Shown here: one piece after another, positions 51,765 through 61,536 of the stretch
How positions within the stretch are numbered: the stretch's first letter is position 1
How the letters are laid out: each line of letters begins with the position of its first letter
Assembly (NCBI RefSeq): GCF_900142825.1
Contig: NZ_FRCH01000002.1
Location: 868,001-932,000, forward strand
Length of the DNA stretch: 64,000 nt
Reading direction: 5' to 3'
DNA from: Rhodanobacter sp. OK091
Lineage (GTDB): Bacteria; Pseudomonadota; Gammaproteobacteria; Xanthomonadales; Rhodanobacteraceae
Translations under genes and position numbers: made by a program
Notes under the pieces: model-generated
Database searches by the model: none
The model's input: only the letters and a program-made list of their open reading frames with translations
What the model was told of the DNA's origin: nothing

Positions 51765-54494
51765 ATGTCTAAATGGGATGAATGCATGAGGCATGGCTCC
51801 CCATGGCGCTGGTCGGTATTCGCCAAGGTGTTTGCGAAGCCAGTAGGACATATGGATGCCGGCGAGGTCGATCGGCAACTGAGGGAGGCTCGCCTGAGGA
51901 CGCTGGCCATGGCAGACGCCACGGCCATTTACCAGGCACTGGGCAGCGCACCGGCCGGGTTGACCGAAACCGATGCGGCCGCACGTTTGCGAGAGCTGGG
52001 CCTCAACACGGCAAGTCGCGAAGAGACCCACAGCGTGCCGGTACAGCTGCTGCAGAAGCTGCGCAATCCACTGAATATTCTGCTGCTGCTCATGGCTACA
52101 TTGTCGGTGCTGGGAGGCAACGTGGCGTCAGCCATCATCATCGCGGTGATGGTGGTGCTCAGCACCTCGCTGTCCTTCCTGCAGGAACACCGTTCCAGCC
52201 GTGCGGTGGAAGCGTTGCGCCGCATGGTGCACACGACTGCCACGGTGTCGAGGCGCGTCTCGCCGGAGACTGCCAGCCCGGCACAGGCAGCCGATGGAGA
52301 TGTGCTCGCGGCCACGCATGAAATTCCCTTGGAACAGCTGGTTCCGGGCGACATCGTGCATCTGGCGGCGGGCGACATGGTGCCGGCGGATATACGGCTG
52401 CTATCGGCCAGAGGGCTGTTCGTCAACGAGGCACCGCTGACCGGCGAAGCCATGCCGGTGGAGAAGAATCCCCGGCCGCTCGTACAGCCTGTGACCGAGG
52501 CCGTGCGCATCGACAACGTCTGTTTCATGGGCACGAATGTCGTCAGCGGCACCGCCGTCGCCATCGTGGTCTATACCGGTCCGCGCGCAGTGTTCGGCGG
52601 TATTGCCCAGGCCATTGCCGGCGAACGCGCACTTACCAGTTTCGATCGCGGGATCTCGCGTTTTACCTGGCTGATGATCTCCCTTATCTCGGTGATGGCA
52701 CCGCTGGTCTTCCTGATCAACGGATTGACCAAAGGCAACTGGATGGAAGCCCTGCTGTTCGCCACGGCCGTAGCCGTAGGCCTGACGCCGGAGATGCTGC
52801 CCACCGAGGTCACCATCAACCTTGGCAAGGGGGCGCTGGCGATGTCGCGCAAGCGGGTGATCGTCAAGCGGCTCGATGCCATCCAGAACTTCGGTGCCAT
52901 GGATGTTCTGTGTACGGACAAGACCGGCACCTTGACGCAGGACCTCGTGATTCTCGAACGGCATGTGGACCTGCAAGGCAACGAAAGCGAGAGGGTGCTC
53001 GACTATGCCTATCTCAACAGCTACTACCAGTCCGGCTTGAAGAATCTTCTCGATGTCGCCGTGCTCAAGTACACCGAAGTACACAGCAAGCTGCATGCAA
53101 GCGGCGGCTATCACAAGGTGGACGAAATTCCGTTCGATTTCGAGCGGCGCCGCATGTCTGTCGTCGTCGATGGTCCGGATGGCCGGACGCTTATCTGCAA
53201 AGGTGCCGTCGAGGAGGTGTTCAGCGTCTGCACTCATGGCGAAGCCGAGGGTGGTCTGTTCGACCTGGACGATAGCCATTGGCACGAACTGAGAAAGCGA
53301 AGCAGCGACTTGAACGAGGATGGGCTGCGCCTGATCGCCATCGCCTACGCTCATGTGGACGCCGGAAAGTCGGCTTTCGGTCCCGAAGACGAACGTGGGC
53401 TGATTCTGCTTGGCTACATCGCCTTTCTCGATCCTCCCAAAGACAGCGCGCGCGAGGCGCTGGCCAGGCTGGCCCGGCATGGCGTGGCCGTGAAAATCCT
53501 TACCGGCGATAACGATGTCGTCGCGAGGAAGATTTGCAAGGAAGTGGGCTTGACGGTCAGCGACGTGCTGTTGGGCAGCGACCTGGCGAAACTATCGCCG
53601 GCGCAGCTGGAAGCACGGGTGGAGACTTGCCAGTTGTTCGCCAGGCTTGCGCCGCTGCAGAAAGCGATGGTCATCGACGCATTGCGGCGAAGCGGCCACG
53701 TGGTGGGCTATCTCGGCGATGGCATCAACGATGGCCCTGCCCTCAAGGCCGCTGACGTGGGCGTTTCCGTGGACACGGCGGTGGACATCGCCCGCGAGAC
53801 GGCCGACATCATCTTGCTCGAGAAGAGCCTGCTCATCCTGGACGACGGCGTGATCGAAGGCCGCAAGGTCTTCGCCAACATTCTCAAGTACATCCGCATG
53901 GGCGCCAGCTCCAATTTCGGAAACATGTTCAGCGTGCTCGGCGCCAGCGCATGGCTTCCTTTCCTGCCGATGGCGCCGTTGCAGGTGCTCACCAACAACC
54001 TGCTGTACGACTTCTCGCAAACCACCATCCCCACGGATAACGTGGACCCGGATTTCCTGGAAGCGCCACGGCGCTGGGGCATCGACAACATCGCCCGGTT
54101 CATCCTGTTCGTCGGTCCGATCAGCTCGATCTTCGACTACATCACTTACGCCATCATGTTTTTCGTATTCGGCGCCAGCACCCCGGCGCAGGCGTCACTG
54201 TTCCAGACCGGCTGGTTCGTCGAGTCGCTGCTCTCGCAGACGCTAGTCATCCACATCATCCGAACGGCACGTAAACCCTTCGTGGAAAGCCGGCCCAGCC
54301 TGCCACTGATCGCCACCACCGTCGCCATCTGCATGGCGGGCATCTGGCTTCCCTATTCCTCACTGGGTGCGCTGCTTGGGTTTGCGCCCCTGCCACCGGC
54401 TTACTGGCCGATGATGATCGCTCTCCTGCTGTGTTACATGACGCTCACTTACTTCATGAAGCAGTGGTTTCACCGGCGCTTCGGCATTGGTTGA
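51765..54494 (+). CDS. mgtA: Magnesium-translocating P-type ATPase (MgtA-like)
   Basis: 909 residues from ATG 51765 (GGAG five bases upstream). Classical P-type ATPase motifs: phosphorylation site DKTGTLT at residues 385-391, TGEAMPVEK in the actuator domain, KGAVEEV in the nucleotide-binding domain, and GDGINDGPAL. The membrane segment AVGLTPEMLPTEVTINLGKGA matches the P3B MgtA/MgtB subgroup. It moves Mg2+ into the cytoplasm. It heads a run of genes (acetyl-phosphate module) often seen together in low-oxygen gene islands. No mgtA leader peptide or Mg2+ riboswitch could be made out. Confidence 0.9.
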   Translation: MSKWDECMRHGSPWRWSVFAKVFAKPVGHMDAGEVDRQLREARLRTLAMADATAIYQALGSAPAGLTETDAAARLRELGLNTASREETHSVPVQLLQKLRNPLNILLLLMATLSVLGGNVASAIIIAVMVVLSTSLSFLQEHRSSRAVEALRRMVHTTATVSRRVSPETASPAQAADGDVLAATHEIPLEQLVPGDIVHLAAGDMVPADIRLLSARGLFVNEAPLTGEAMPVEKNPRPLVQPVTEAVRIDNVCFMGTNVVSGTAVAIVVYTGPRAVFGGIAQAIAGERALTSFDRGISRFTWLMISLISVMAPLVFLINGLTKGNWMEALLFATAVAVGLTPEMLPTEVTINLGKGALAMSRKRVIVKRLDAIQNFGAMDVLCTDKTGTLTQDLVILERHVDLQGNESERVLDYAYLNSYYQSGLKNLLDVAVLKYTEVHSKLHASGGYHKVDEIPFDFERRRMSVVVDGPDGRTLICKGAVEEVFSVCTHGEAEGGLFDLDDSHWHELRKRSSDLNEDGLRLIAIAYAHVDAGKSAFGPEDERGLILLGYIAFLDPPKDSAREALARLARHGVAVKILTGDNDVVARKICKEVGLTVSDVLLGSDLAKLSPAQLEARVETCQLFARLAPLQKAMVIDALRRSGHVVGYLGDGINDGPALKAADVGVSVDTAVDIARETADIILLEKSLLILDDGVIEGRKVFANILKYIRMGASSNFGNMFSVLGASAWLPFLPMAPLQVLTNNLLYDFSQTTIPTDNVDPDFLEAPRRWGIDNIARFILFVGPISSIFDYITYAIMFFVFGASTPAQASLFQTGWFVESLLSQTLVIHIIRTARKPFVESRPSLPLIATTVAICMAGIWLPYSSLGALLGFAPLPPAYWPMMIALLLCYMTLTYFMKQWFHRRFGIG

Positions 54495-54814
54495 GGGCTA
54501 GCACCATGTCTGGCCATGCCGTCGTAGCTTCTGAGTTTTTGGGAATGGCCTCGATTCCCGATGCCTTGCAAGCAACCATGCCTCGAGTGAGCCGCGGAAA
54601 GCTCGTGCTTTGTTGATCCCGATCAAATTCGCGGGTCGGACGCATTCCTAGAATGGCTGCGTGCATCCGTGCTGTCACTTAAACAACGCCTCTGTCTGGC
54701 GGCGCGCCTGCTCTAAGCAATGAACGAGAAGGCCATCCCACCATCCGGGTCACCTGCCCCAACCAGCATGGCTGGATCAGTGCGGTGCAGGTCCGATCCC
54801 CTAGAGCAGCCGAT
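54495..54814. other. Promoter region of the acetyl-phosphate operon
   Basis: About 320 bases without a gene between the Mg-ATPase and the MaoC-PTA gene. It contains the FNR/Anr box and -10 listed separately; the leader from the predicted start (near 54661) to the ATG at 54815 is about 155 bases and shows no strong hairpin. Confidence 0.5.
54613..54654 (+). promoter_or_regulatory. FNR/Anr-dependent class II promoter
   Basis: TTGAT-CCCG-ATCAA at 54613-54626 is an exact FNR/Anr consensus box. TAGAAT (54649-54654) is a good -10 element. The implied start near 54661 puts the box centre at -41.5, the classical activating position for FNR. This predicts induction of the downstream operon at low oxygen. 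Confidence 0.75.
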
Positions 54815-56248
54815 ATGAATGCCCTGCCCGTCGATATCTCCGGATTCATCGAGAACCGCACCTTCGACGAAATCGAAGTGGGCGACCATGCCAGCCTTGT
54901 GCGCACACTGAGCCGGCGGGATATCGAGTTGTTCGCAGCGATGTCCGGCGACGTCAACCCGGCGCACATGGACCCCGTCTATGCGCGTACGGACATGTTC
55001 CACCGGGTGATCGCCCACGGCATGTGGAGCGGCGCGCTGATTTCCGCCGTGCTGGGCACTGAGTTGCCTGGGCCGGGCACGATCTATCTTTCGCAGGACC
55101 TGCACTTCCACGCCCCGGTCGGTCTTGGCGATACCGTCACGGTCACTGTCACCGCCAAAGAGAAGTTCGCGGACAGGCAGAGCATCATCTTCGATTGCCG
55201 CTGCAGCAATCAGAAAGGCGAGGAAGTGATCCTCGGCACCGCCGAGGTGAAGGCTCCGCTGGAAAAGATCCGCCGCCCGCGCATCGAGTTGCCTGAAATC
55301 CGGCTCGGCAACCACGACCGTTTTCGCGAATTGATGGCGCGGGCTTCCTTTGGCGCGTCCATGGCGACAGCAGTGGTTCACCCTTGCGACGAGGTATCGC
55401 TCAGGGCGGCAGTGGACGCCGCAAAAGCCGGCCTGATCGTGCCGATTCTGGTGGGCCCCAACGCCAAAATTCAGATCGCCGCGAAACAGGCCGGGCTGGA
55501 TATCAGTGCAATGCGGATCGTCGATGCCCCGCACAGCCATGCTGCCGCGGCGGCGGCCGTGGCACTCGTGCGCAACGGCGAGGCGCGTTTGCTGATGAAG
55601 GGTTCGCTGCACACCGATGAGCTGATGCACGCCGTGGTTGCCTCCGACAGCGGGCTGCGCACCGACCGCCGACTCAGTCACGTCTACCTGATGGACGTGC
55701 CCGACTGCGCCCGTCCGCTGATGGTGACCGACGCCGCGATCAACATCGCGCCGACACTGGCCGACAAGCGCGACATCATCCAGAACGCCATCGACCTCGC
55801 CCACATCATGGGGCTGACGATGCCGCGCGTCGCTGTTCTGTCGGCGGTGGAAACGGTGAACCCGGCGATTCCCTCGACGGTGGATGCGGCCGCGCTGTGC
55901 AAGATGGCTGAGCGCGGCCAGATCACTGGTGGCCTCGTCGACGGTCCGTTGGCGTTCGACAATGCAATCAGCGCCGAGGCGGCGCGCGAGAAAGGCATTG
56001 TCTCGCCGGTCGCCGGCATGGCGGACATCCTGGTGGTGCCGGATCTGGAGTCGGGCAACATGCTGGCCAAGCAGCTGACCTTCCTCGCTGGCGCCGACGC
56101 TGCCGGCATCGTGATGGGTGCGCGGGTTCCGATCATCCTGACCAGCCGCGCCGATTCGCCGCGCACTCACGTGGCTTCCTGCGCGGTGGCGGTGCTGGTG
56201 GCGCGCTCGCGGGTGGCCCGTCCGCTGCCCATGCCGGTGGAAGCCTGA
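54815..56248 (+). CDS. Bifunctional MaoC-like hydratase / phosphate acetyl(butyryl)transferase
   Basis: 477 residues; ATG 54815 is preferred over the open GTG at 54785. Residues ~15-150 form a MaoC hot-dog domain with SGDVNPAHMD and HGMWSGALIS. From ~165 on is a PTA_PTB domain (MATAVVHPCDEVSLRAAVDA, GPLAFDNAISAEAA, PDLESGNMLAKQL). NCBI names this fusion enoyl-CoA hydratase/phosphate acetyltransferase. It interconverts acyl-CoA and acyl-phosphate; acetate kinase follows three bases later and can draw ATP from acetyl-phosphate. Confidence 0.9.
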   Translation: MNALPVDISGFIENRTFDEIEVGDHASLVRTLSRRDIELFAAMSGDVNPAHMDPVYARTDMFHRVIAHGMWSGALISAVLGTELPGPGTIYLSQDLHFHAPVGLGDTVTVTVTAKEKFADRQSIIFDCRCSNQKGEEVILGTAEVKAPLEKIRRPRIELPEIRLGNHDRFRELMARASFGASMATAVVHPCDEVSLRAAVDAAKAGLIVPILVGPNAKIQIAAKQAGLDISAMRIVDAPHSHAAAAAAVALVRNGEARLLMKGSLHTDELMHAVVASDSGLRTDRRLSHVYLMDVPDCARPLMVTDAAINIAPTLADKRDIIQNAIDLAHIMGLTMPRVAVLSAVETVNPAIPSTVDAAALCKMAERGQITGGLVDGPLAFDNAISAEAAREKGIVSPVAGMADILVVPDLESGNMLAKQLTFLAGADAAGIVMGARVPIILTSRADSPRTHVASCAVAVLVARSRVARPLPMPVEA

Positions 56249-56251
56249 GAC

Positions 56252-57445
56252 ATGTCCCGCACCATTCTCACCCTCAACGCCGGCTCATCCAGCATCAAGT
56301 TCGCGCTATACGACATGGCGACGGAGGGGTCGCGGCGACAGTTGTCGCACGGCGAGGTCGAAGGTATCGGCAGCGAGCCGCACTTCATCGCCAAGGACGC
56401 GGCGGGCGCCACCTTGACCGAGCATCACTGGCCGGCGGGCGCAAAACTCGATCACGAGGCATTGCTGACGCCGTTGCTGGCATGGATCACCGCACACCTT
56501 GGTGAGGAATCCCTGGCCGCGGTCGGTCATCGGGTGGTACACGGTGGCGAGCGCTGGGATCGACCCGTTCGCCTGACCCCCGCGGTGATCGCCGACCTGA
56601 CCAGGCTGACCCCGCTGGCGCCGTTGCACCAACCGCACAATCTCGCCGCCGTGCAGGCGGTAGCGCGATTGCGTCCGAGGTTGCCGCAGGTGGCCTGCTT
56701 CGACACGGCATTCCATCACGACATGGCACCGACGGTCAGCCGCCTGGCACTGCCACGAAAATTCGCGGACGAAGGCATGCGCCGGTACGGTTTCCATGGG
56801 CTGTCTTATGAATACATTGCCGGCCAGCTGCGCGAGCAGGCACCGGCACTGGCCGCCGGTCGCGTGATCGCGGCACACCTGGGCAATGGCGCCAGCTTGT
56901 GCGCGATGCACGATGGCTGCAGCGTCGACACCACGATGGGCTTCACCGCGCTGGATGGGCTGATGATGGGAACCCGCTGCGGCAACCTCGACCCGGGTGC
57001 CGTGCTGTATCTGCTGCAGCAGCATGGTCTGAACGCATCGGAGGTCGAGCACGTGCTCTACAACGAAAGCGGCCTGCTCGGGGTCTCCGGCATCAGCAAC
57101 GACATGCGCACCCTGCTGAACAGCAGCGACCCGCACGCCTACGAAGCGATCGACTTGTTTGTCTTTCGCATTGCGCGCGAAATCGGCGCACTGGCCTCCA
57201 GCCTGGGCGGTCTCGACGGCTTGGTGTTTTCCGCGGGAATCGGCGAACACTCGGCGCCGATCCGGGCTGCCGTGTGCGCAAGGCTTATCTGGCTCGGCAT
57301 CGAATGCGATGGAGACGCCAATGCCCGCAACGCGGCAGTTATCAGTACGCCGTCGAGTCGGGTGCAAGTGCGCGTGATCCCGACCGACGAGGAAGCGATG
57401 ATCGCGACCCACACCATGAACCTGTTGTACTCCGTGCCCGCATGA
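56252..57445 (+). CDS. ackA: Acetate kinase (acetate/propionate family)
   Basis: 397 residues. Motifs LNAGSSSIKFALYD at the N-terminus, GHRVVHGGE, FHHDMAP-type segment (FDTAFHHDMAP), GNGASLCAMHDG and SAGIGEHSAPIRAAVC identify the ASKHA-fold acetate kinase. It makes ATP and acetate from acetyl-phosphate. The only gap to the preceding MaoC-PTA gene is three bases, so they are translationally linked. Acetyl-phosphate may also come from the downstream phosphoketolase. Confidence 0.94.
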   Translation: MSRTILTLNAGSSSIKFALYDMATEGSRRQLSHGEVEGIGSEPHFIAKDAAGATLTEHHWPAGAKLDHEALLTPLLAWITAHLGEESLAAVGHRVVHGGERWDRPVRLTPAVIADLTRLTPLAPLHQPHNLAAVQAVARLRPRLPQVACFDTAFHHDMAPTVSRLALPRKFADEGMRRYGFHGLSYEYIAGQLREQAPALAAGRVIAAHLGNGASLCAMHDGCSVDTTMGFTALDGLMMGTRCGNLDPGAVLYLLQQHGLNASEVEHVLYNESGLLGVSGISNDMRTLLNSSDPHAYEAIDLFVFRIAREIGALASSLGGLDGLVFSAGIGEHSAPIRAAVCARLIWLGIECDGDANARNAAVISTPSSRVQVRVIPTDEEAMIATHTMNLLYSVPA

Positions 57446-57508
57446 TCCACCGGGGAATGACGGGAGTCCCTGCTGTCCGGCAGATGGCTGTATCGAAGGA
57501 GACATACG

Positions 57509-57976
57509 ATGACTGCATCGCCTTTTACATCAGCGCCTTTTGACCTGGACATGGGCCTGCTGCCACTTTCATCCTTTGCACCTTATGCGCCTTATGCGCT
57601 GCTTACGCCCCCGCCCGTGCAACGCTGGCTCGATACGCTCTACAGCGCGCAAACGTTGACATCCATGCTGGCGAACCCGATGAGCTCGCCGCACACGTCT
57701 TATCGCCGCCCGTTCGACACCTCGCCCGACCCTATCGCAGCCACTTCCCAAAACGCCGATGAAGTGGCATTCCCGCCGGATTTGCTGCCGATGCTGGCAC
57801 GTATGTCCGCTGTGATGTCCACGGTGCTGAACGTCGCCGCACAACAGGAACTCGTGCTTTTCCAGCGGTGGCTCGCGGTCCAGCAAGCTCTCTTCCTTGG
57901 CGGCGCTGCCGTCAGGGAGACAGCTGATCCGAGAAGTAGCCCGACGAAAGCTCGCACGACGAAGAAGCACAAGTGA
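57509..57976 (+). CDS. Unknown small protein with helical core and basic C-terminus
   Basis: 155 residues with GGAG about ten bases upstream. The N-terminal half is rich in Pro, Ser and hydrophobics; the centre [20 protein letters not shown], then [19 protein letters not shown], is an amphipathic helical stretch; the end is basic (KARTTKKHK). The layout recalls small phasin-like granule proteins, but I cannot identify a family. It sits between acetate kinase and phosphoketolase, so it is probably co-expressed with them. Confidence 0.55.
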   Translation: MTASPFTSAPFDLDMGLLPLSSFAPYAPYALLTPPPVQRWLDTLYSAQTLTSMLANPMSSPHTSYRRPFDTSPDPIAATSQNADEVAFPPDLLPMLARMSAVMSTVLNVAAQQELVLFQRWLAVQQALFLGGAAVRETADPRSSPTKARTTKKHK

Positions 57977-58001
57977 ATCGAAAAAAATGGAGTCCCCTTC
58001 G

Positions 58002-60395
58002 ATGAAATCCCCTGCCCTCACCCCCGATCTGTTGCAGCGCATGGATGCCTACTGGCGCGCCGCCAACTACCTCGCCGTCGGCCAGCTCTACCTGTGCGGC
58101 AATCCGCTGCTGAAGCATCCGCTGACGCTGGCGGACGTGAAGCACATGCTGCTGGGCCACTGGGGCACCACACCGGGGCAGAACTTCATCTACGTGCATC
58201 TGAACCGGGTCATCAAGAAGTACGACCTCGACATGGTCTACGTCTCCGGTCCCGGCCATGGCGGCCCGGCCGTGGTCGGCAATACTTATCTGGAGGGCAC
58301 TTACAGCGAGATCTACCCGGATATCAGCAGGGACGAGGCGGGACTGCAGAAGCTGTTCAAGCAGTTCTCCTTCCCCGGCGGCATTCCCAGTCATGCGTCG
58401 CCGGAATGCCCAGGCTCGATCCATGAAGGTGGCGAACTGGGCTATTCGCTGAGCCATTCGTTCGGTGCCGTGCTCGACAACCCCGAGTTGATCGTCGCCT
58501 GCGTGGTCGGCGATGGCGAGGCCGAGACCGGGCCGCTGGCCACCGCCTGGCACTCGAACAAGTTTCTCGATCCGGCCACCGACGGCGCGGTGTTGCCGAT
58601 ACTGCATCTGAATGGATACAAGATTGCCAACCCGACTGTACTGGCGCGCATCAGCCACGAAGAGCTCGATCAGCTGCTGCGCGGTTACGGCTGGTCGCCG
58701 ATCTTCGTCGAGGGCTCCGAGGCGGCGCCGATGCACGAGGCCATGGCAAGCGCGCTGGACTTGGCCGTGCAGAAGATCAAGACGATCCAGCGCGAAGCCC
58801 GCCAGCATGGTCAACGCGAGCGTCCCCGTTGGCCGATGATCGTGCTGCGCTCGCCGAAAGGCTGGACCGGCCCGAAGGTCGTCGATGGCCTGCCGGTGGA
58901 AGGCACCTTCCGCGCCCATCAGGTGCCGATCGCAGTCTCCGCCACCACGCCACCGGAGCATCTGCGGCAATTGGAAGATTGGCTGAGAAGCTACCGGCCC
59001 GAAGAACTGTTCGACACCCATGGCCGGCTGCGCCCGGAGCTGGCCGAGCTGGCGCCGGTGGGCAATCGCCGCATGGGCGCGAACCCGCACGCCAACGGTG
59101 GCAGCTTGCTGCGCGAGCTGCGCTTGCCGGACTTTCGCAACTACGCCTGCGAGGTGCCGCAACCGGGTGTGCTCGGCAGAGGCGACACCCACGTGCTGGG
59201 TCCGTTCCTGCGCGACGTCGCCGTGCTCAACGAAACCCAGCGCAACTTCCGCGTGTTCGGGCCCGATGAAACCTTGTCCAATGGCCTGGAGGCCATGTTC
59301 GATGTCACCAACCGGCAGTGGGATGCCGGCACCGAGGCCAATGACCAGTACCTCGCCCCGAGCGGCCGCGTCATGGAGATGCTCAGCGAGCACCAGTGCG
59401 AGGGCTGGCTGGAAGGCTATCTGCTGACCGGGCGACATGGCTTGTTCAACTGCTACGAAGCATTCATCCACATCGTCGACTCGATGTTCAATCAGCACGC
59501 CAAGTGGCTGAAGGTCACTGCCGGCTTGCCGTGGCGACGCAAGATCGCTTCGCTGAACTACCTCCTGGCCTCGCATGTCTGGCGGCAGGACCACAACGGC
59601 TTCACCCACCAGGATCCCGGTTTCATCGATCACGTGGTCAACAAGAAAGCCGGCGTGGTGCGGGTCTATCTGCCACCGGATGCCAACTGCCTGCTGTCGG
59701 TGATGGACCACTGTCTGCGCAGCCGCCATTACGTCAACGTGGTGGTTGCGGGCAAGCACCCTGCCCCGCAGTGGCTATCGATGGAGGCGGCCGTCAAGCA
59801 CTGCAGCGAAGGCATCGGCATCTGGTCGTGGGCCAGCAACGACCAGCATGTGGCCTCGCCTGACGTGGTGATGGCCTGCTGTGGCGACGTGCCCACGCTG
59901 GAGACCCTGGCCGCGGTCTCGATCCTGCGCGAGCACTTGCCCGAGCTCGCCATCCGCGTGGTCAACGTGGTCGACCTGATGCGTCTGCAGCCGCCGTCGG
60001 AACATCCCCACGGCTTGAACGACGTCGATTTCGATGCCCTGTTCACCACCGACAAACCGGTCATCTTCGCTTTCCACGCCTATCCCTGGCTGATCCACCG
60101 GCTGACCTACCGGCGCCGCAACCACGACAACATCCACGTGCGCGGTTACAAGGAGGAAGGTACCGTCACCACGCCCTTCGACATGACCGTACTGAACGAA
60201 CTCGATCGCTTCCACCTCGTGATGGATGCGATCGACCGGCTGCCGCAGACGGGCGATCGCGGCGTGTACCTCAAGCAGAAGCTGCGTGACAAGCTGATCG
60301 AACACAAGCAGTACATCTGCCAGCACGGCCAGGATATGCCCGAGGTGCGCGAGTGGACCTGGCAAGGCTCGATCGAGAGGCGCCCGGGGAAATGA
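58002..60395 (+). CDS. xfp: Phosphoketolase (xylulose-5-P/fructose-6-P)
   Basis: 797 residues from ATG 58002, where GGAG lies nine bases upstream. The TPP-binding features are [19 protein letters not shown] and NGYKIANPT, with the family-typical [19 protein letters not shown] segment ([15 protein letters not shown]). The length is right for the family. It splits xylulose-5-phosphate (and/or fructose-6-phosphate) to acetyl-phosphate with phosphate. With acetate kinase upstream this gives ATP without oxygen. It closes the FNR-headed operon. Confidence 0.94.
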   Translation: MKSPALTPDLLQRMDAYWRAANYLAVGQLYLCGNPLLKHPLTLADVKHMLLGHWGTTPGQNFIYVHLNRVIKKYDLDMVYVSGPGHGGPAVVGNTYLEGTYSEIYPDISRDEAGLQKLFKQFSFPGGIPSHASPECPGSIHEGGELGYSLSHSFGAVLDNPELIVACVVGDGEAETGPLATAWHSNKFLDPATDGAVLPILHLNGYKIANPTVLARISHEELDQLLRGYGWSPIFVEGSEAAPMHEAMASALDLAVQKIKTIQREARQHGQRERPRWPMIVLRSPKGWTGPKVVDGLPVEGTFRAHQVPIAVSATTPPEHLRQLEDWLRSYRPEELFDTHGRLRPELAELAPVGNRRMGANPHANGGSLLRELRLPDFRNYACEVPQPGVLGRGDTHVLGPFLRDVAVLNETQRNFRVFGPDETLSNGLEAMFDVTNRQWDAGTEANDQYLAPSGRVMEMLSEHQCEGWLEGYLLTGRHGLFNCYEAFIHIVDSMFNQHAKWLKVTAGLPWRRKIASLNYLLASHVWRQDHNGFTHQDPGFIDHVVNKKAGVVRVYLPPDANCLLSVMDHCLRSRHYVNVVVAGKHPAPQWLSMEAAVKHCSEGIGIWSWASNDQHVASPDVVMACCGDVPTLETLAAVSILREHLPELAIRVVNVVDLMRLQPPSEHPHGLNDVDFDALFTTDKPVIFAFHAYPWLIHRLTYRRRNHDNIHVRGYKEEGTVTTPFDMTVLNELDRFHLVMDAIDRLPQTGDRGVYLKQKLRDKLIEHKQYICQHGQDMPEVREWTWQGSIERRPGK

Positions 60396-60436
60396 GCGCG
60401 CCGGCCGTGGGGCTCAACTGCGGTGTGATCAGCGCA

Positions 60437-60667
60437 TCACAACGGCTTAGGCTCTGGCTGGCACCGCGACGGCCGACCTGCGTTTTTCCAACGAGCTCGA
60501 ACTGAAGCCCGCGCACCTTTGATCATGGCCAGCCAGTCATAGCCGTCCTTCAAATGGAGGATGGTTGCCTCGTCGGGGTCGCCGGATCGTGGCGAACGAC
60601 GGGTGCCTCTGGAACCTTCGAATTCGGTGCGCTTGCGTTGCAGAAGTGATTTGAGATGACGCTTCAT
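60437..60667 (-). CDS. Possible small hypothetical protein
   Basis: 76 residues if begun at ATG 60667 (weak AGGG upstream). It is basic at the start (KRHLKSLLQRKR) and end, and contains HLKDGYDWLAMIKGARASV. I do not recognise a family. Frame, length and composition are compatible with a real gene but the evidence is thin. It would converge on the phosphoketolase gene. Confidence 0.35.
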   Translation of the reverse strand: MKRHLKSLLQRKRTEFEGSRGTRRSPRSGDPDEATILHLKDGYDWLAMIKGARASVRARWKNAGRPSRCQPEPKPL

Positions 60668-60960
60668 CCTGGTGACCCTGTGGCGGTATGGAATGACCGG
60701 ACCAACCGCCTGAATCAGCTCAGGCAACGCACACCGGTCTAGATGCGTGGCGGAAAGTATGGTGACGGCGATGCCCTGGTTAAAGCCGCTTCACCCGACC
60801 ATTCTGTTTCCGCTGATGAACGACCAACGGGGCGCTTGCCTTTTCGGTTGACCTCGCGGCGATCGTTCACGCAGGGAAACACGGTGGTCGTCTGGCGGCA
60901 CTACAAGAGGAACTCATCATGTCCATATAGACCATCAGTACGGTTACTGGGTGTCGAGTC

Positions 60961-61494
60961 ATGCACAAGTCCCTCCTTTCGATGCTGGCCGGCGTGCTGC
61001 TGTTTACCATGGCCAGCATGGGTCACGCGGCGAGCGTCCACGACAGCGATTACGTGGCCATCAGTGTCCCTGACCTGCAGCAGGCCACGGCGTTCTTCCA
61101 CAACGTACTGGACTGTGAAGAGGTCAACCCTGCCGGTGGCGGTGAATCGCTCGAAAGCAGCCGTGCCGCTCACGATGCAGCCCCCGTGTCCCGCCTGCTG
61201 CTCTGCGATTCCGGCACGGTCGTCGAATTGTTCGATGCTGACGCAGCGCGCTCGTCTTCCACCACGGCGCACCATGCAACGGATCACGGTAACGAGCCGA
61301 TCGCGTTCTCTGCCGACAATGTGGCGCATGCCGACCGCTGGCTGCGACGCGAAGGCGTCAAGGTGACTGGAGCACCGGTCGCTGTCGTCGCCGGCCCGCA
61401 TGCCGGTCAGACGGTGGTGAACTTCGTGGCGCCGTGGGGTCTGCGGCTGCAACTGGTCGGCAGGAGCCCGAGCCAGGTCGCCACGGTGCCATGA
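60961..61494 (+). CDS. Secreted VOC-family (glyoxalase-like) protein
   Basis: 177 residues. Residues 1-24 are a clear signal peptide ending GHAA. The mature part is a VOC domain: YVAISVPDLQQATAFFHNVL, LLLCDSGTVVELF, IAFSADNVAHADRWLRREGV and VNFVAPWGLRLQLV. The usual metal ligands (His and Glu at the strand ends) are partly present (VELF, LQLV). A periplasmic VOC protein is uncommon; substrate unknown. It stands between phosphoketolase and the sirtuin. Confidence 0.8.
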   Translation: MHKSLLSMLAGVLLFTMASMGHAASVHDSDYVAISVPDLQQATAFFHNVLDCEEVNPAGGGESLESSRAAHDAAPVSRLLLCDSGTVVELFDADAARSSSTTAHHATDHGNEPIAFSADNVAHADRWLRREGVKVTGAPVAVVAGPHAGQTVVNFVAPWGLRLQLVGRSPSQVATVP

Positions 61495-61536
61495 TCGCCG
61501 CTGGCAATCCGTGCGACGGGATGCCATAAGAACGGC

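Noticed and set aside
57897..58001. Upstream extension of phosphoketolase
   Set aside because: It overlaps the preceding small gene and gives a basic, non-family leader; ATG 58002 has a properly spaced GGAG.
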